Source: GCA-2746795 sp964643965
GTDB lineage: Bacteria > Chloroflexota > Anaerolineae > Promineifilales > Promineifilaceae
Direction of reading: 5' to 3'
Length of the DNA stretch: 7,799 nucleotides
Assembly (NCBI GenBank): GCA_964643965.1
Contig: CAZXVH010000160.1
Location: 1 to 7,799 of the forward strand
The translations under genes and the position numbers were made by a program. Below, piece by piece: positions 6,718 through 7,799 of the stretch (within the stretch, counting starts at the first letter, position 1; each line of letters opens with the position of its first letter). A model generated the notes under the pieces. The model did not search any database. It was given only the letters and a program-made list of their open reading frames with translations, and was not told the origin of the DNA.

Positions 6718-7352
6718 ATCCAGTCAAATCTGTTAAAAGTTGGGTATTAAAGAGAGCAGTTGTTAAGCAAACTATTGTGTTTCAATGGCAAAAAAAGGGG
6801 AAGCCCAATCCGCCGCCGCATGTTGTTAAGCAGCGAACTTTGCGAGCCTATGCCCAAACTTATGGCTTAAAGATTTTGGTAGAAACAGGTACTTATTTTG
6901 GGGATATGGTTGAAGCCATGAAGACAGATTTCGACAAAATTTATTCTATTGAATTAAGTGAAGAATTTTATCGACAAGCAAAGTTGAGATTTAAGGATGC
7001 CGCTCATGTAGAAATTATTCAAGGAGATAGCGGCATTGAACTGGAACGATTAATGAGCAAGATAAATCAACCCACGCTATTTTGGCTCGACGGCCATTAT
7101 TCAGGCGGAGCAACGGCTAAAGGGGAAAAAGAAACGCCTATCTTTCAAGAACTCCAATACATTTTGAGTGCGCCAGAGGCTAATCATGTGATTATTATTG
7201 ATGATGCGCGTTGTTTTGGGCAGCTGCCAGACTATCCGACGATAGCAGAACTTAAACGGATGATTTGGTCAAAAAATGCCGATTTGAACATCGCTATTCA
7301 AGATGACAGTATTCGCATTACTCCTAAACAAGAAGCCAGTGTCACTTCATAA
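6714..7352 (+). CDS. Class I SAM-methyltransferase-like protein of glycan clusters
   Basis: A 212-residue protein of a type often found in polysaccharide loci. A Rossmann-type SAM site is suggested by LVETGTYFGDMVEAM (55-69), an acidic strand YSIELSEEF (77-85), and IIQGDSG (101-107). The most characteristic stretch is LFWLDGHYSGGATAKGEKET (122-141), ending P-I-F-Q-E-L, followed by HVIIIDDAR (158-166); the D-G-H and D-D positions could form a metal or catalytic site. Known relatives are mostly annotated as hypothetical or 'class I SAM-dependent methyltransferase', so function is an inference: modification of a sugar or its substituent. A strong Shine-Dalgarno (AAGGA, 6704-6708) precedes the overlapping ATG. 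The gene is visibly AT-richer than its neighbours and has no copy of the ACGGCCGT motif, which may mean recent acquisition. Confidence 0.7.
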   Translation: MNPVKSVKSWVLKRAVVKQTIVFQWQKKGKPNPPPHVVKQRTLRAYAQTYGLKILVETGTYFGDMVEAMKTDFDKIYSIELSEEFYRQAKLRFKDAAHVEIIQGDSGIELERLMSKINQPTLFWLDGHYSGGATAKGEKETPIFQELQYILSAPEANHVIIIDDARCFGQLPDYPTIAELKRMIWSKNADLNIAIQDDSIRITPKQEASVTS

Positions 7353-7355
7353 ACC

Positions 7356-7798
7356 ATGATCAACTTTGTATTTGATGCCAGAACGGCCGTTTCCCATTTC
7401 CCTGGTATCGGCCGCTATGTTAGTAATCTGGCGAAAGCAATGATCCCCATCGCCATTTCTGAGGCGACCTGCCAAGATGTTATTGAGGCTTATCATGTAG
7501 ATTCTGACTGGATAACGGCCGTTCCCCTCGCCCCTGCGCCAAACTTTAAACCACAATCACCGACTCACCTACAAAGAATCCAACAACTCTATAATCTCCC
7601 TACTCACTACGCCCTCTACCTGGGCATCAACAAGCCCCACAAAAACCTGTCCAACCTCATCCGCGCCTGGCAAATGGTGTACCAACACCTACCGAATCCA
7701 CCAACCCTGGTCATCGCCGGGGCCTGGGACGCCCGCTATCCTGAAGTCAAATCGAAACCATCTATACCGACATTTTAGGGAAATCTCCACACCAATGA
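7356..7798 (+). pseudogene. GT4 glycosyltransferase remnant with two apparent internal deletions
   Basis: Family members are about 360-400 residues; only about 145 codons are here. Residues 1-31 are a normal GT4 start (FVFDARTAVSHFPGIGRYVS). The text then jumps to ISEATCQDVIEAY, which normally lies about 130 residues further on, and continues as a normal start of the donor domain: YALYLGINKPHKNL, then LVIAGAWDARYPEVK. After that the open frame reaches TAG at 7776-7778. In the +2-shifted frame, 7754-7795 reads ETIYTDILGKSPHQ and stops at TGA 7796-7798, matching the usual C-terminal helix of these enzymes ('T..IY..iL'). That stop overlaps an ATG (7795-7797), the same ATGA junction used elsewhere in this operon, which supports it as the ancestral gene end. 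Missing are most of the acceptor domain and the E-x7-E region, so it should be inactive. It starts 3 bases after the previous stop. An assembly error could give the same picture. Confidence 0.65.
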
Positions 7799-7799
7799 G

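Larger units (their letters stand above)
556..7523. repeat. Highly iterated palindrome AACGGCCGTT, 17 dispersed copies
   Basis: Fourteen perfect AACGGCCGTT copies start at 619, 1408, 2510, 2762, 4451, 4549, 4865, 5227, 5453, 5574, 5817, 6049, 7382 and 7514. Three copies differ at one end base: CACGGCCGTT at 556, TACGGCCGTT at 1210 and AACGGCCGTC at 3146. A given 10-mer is expected well under once by chance in 7.8 kb. All copies are inside coding sequence, in three frames: ACG GCC GTT (Thr-Ala-Val, 11), AAC GGC CGT (Asn-Gly-Arg, 3) and GAA CGG CCG (Glu-Arg-Pro, 3). Spacing is irregular (63 to 1333 bases), with eight copies packed into 4451-6058 and none in 1-555, 3156-4450 or 6059-7381. It contains CGGCCG, a common restriction-modification target. 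Function unknown. Confidence 0.9.

Noticed and set aside
2261..7098. Partial matches to the palindrome (2261, 4982, 6073, about 7089)
   Set aside because: They carry only ACGGCC with a broken right half; such hexamers are expected by chance and were not counted.
556..7523. AACGGCCGTT copies as a CRISPR array or transposon ends
   Set aside because: Copies are only 10 bases, irregularly spaced, all within intact coding frames, with no spacer structure, no flanking duplications and no transposase or cas genes.

Overview
The window is a slice of a cell-surface glycan (exopolysaccharide, capsule or O-antigen type) gene cluster from a bacterium. Protein flavour (several GT4 glycosyltransferases, a CgeB-like transferase, FkbM methyltransferase), mid-range GC content and a very frequent palindromic decamer suggest an environmental Chloroflexota (Anaerolineae-like) genome. 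That assignment is an inference; no marker gene is present.

Layout. At the left edge (1-61, minus strand) lies the first 20 codons of a divergent GT4 glycosyltransferase, with a TTG start and a good Shine-Dalgarno. A 183-base divergent intergenic region follows (62-244). It contains a striking double palindrome (159-191). From 245 to the right edge everything is on the plus strand and tightly packed: Wzx/MATE-type flippase (245-1648), FkbM-type methyltransferase (1688-2494), CgeB-like glycosyltransferase (2491-3624), GT2 glycosyltransferase (3639-4472), two GT4 glycosyltransferases (4469-5569 and 5566-6717), a class I SAM-methyltransferase-like protein (6714-7352), and a GT4 glycosyltransferase remnant with apparently two internal deletions (7356-7798). 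Most junctions are 4-base ATGA stop/start overlaps, so the run is very probably one translationally coupled operon.

How the genes work together (inference). The transferases would build an oligosaccharide on a lipid carrier in the cytoplasm, the FkbM protein and possibly the 212-aa protein would methylate it or modify it, and the flippase would move the lipid-linked unit across the membrane. No polymerase, initiating phosphosugar transferase, chain-length regulator or nucleotide-sugar enzyme is in the window, so the cluster continues on at least one side.

Two things stand out. (1) The palindrome AACGGCCGTT or a one-base end variant occurs 17 times, all inside genes and in three reading frames, where it spells Thr-Ala-Val, Asn-Gly-Arg or Glu-Arg-Pro. 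Every occurrence of those three tripeptides in the real proteins is spelled by this motif. This looks like a highly iterated palindrome comparable in kind to cyanobacterial HIP1. (2) The last gene keeps the start, the middle and the stop of a GT4 enzyme but lacks the stretches between.
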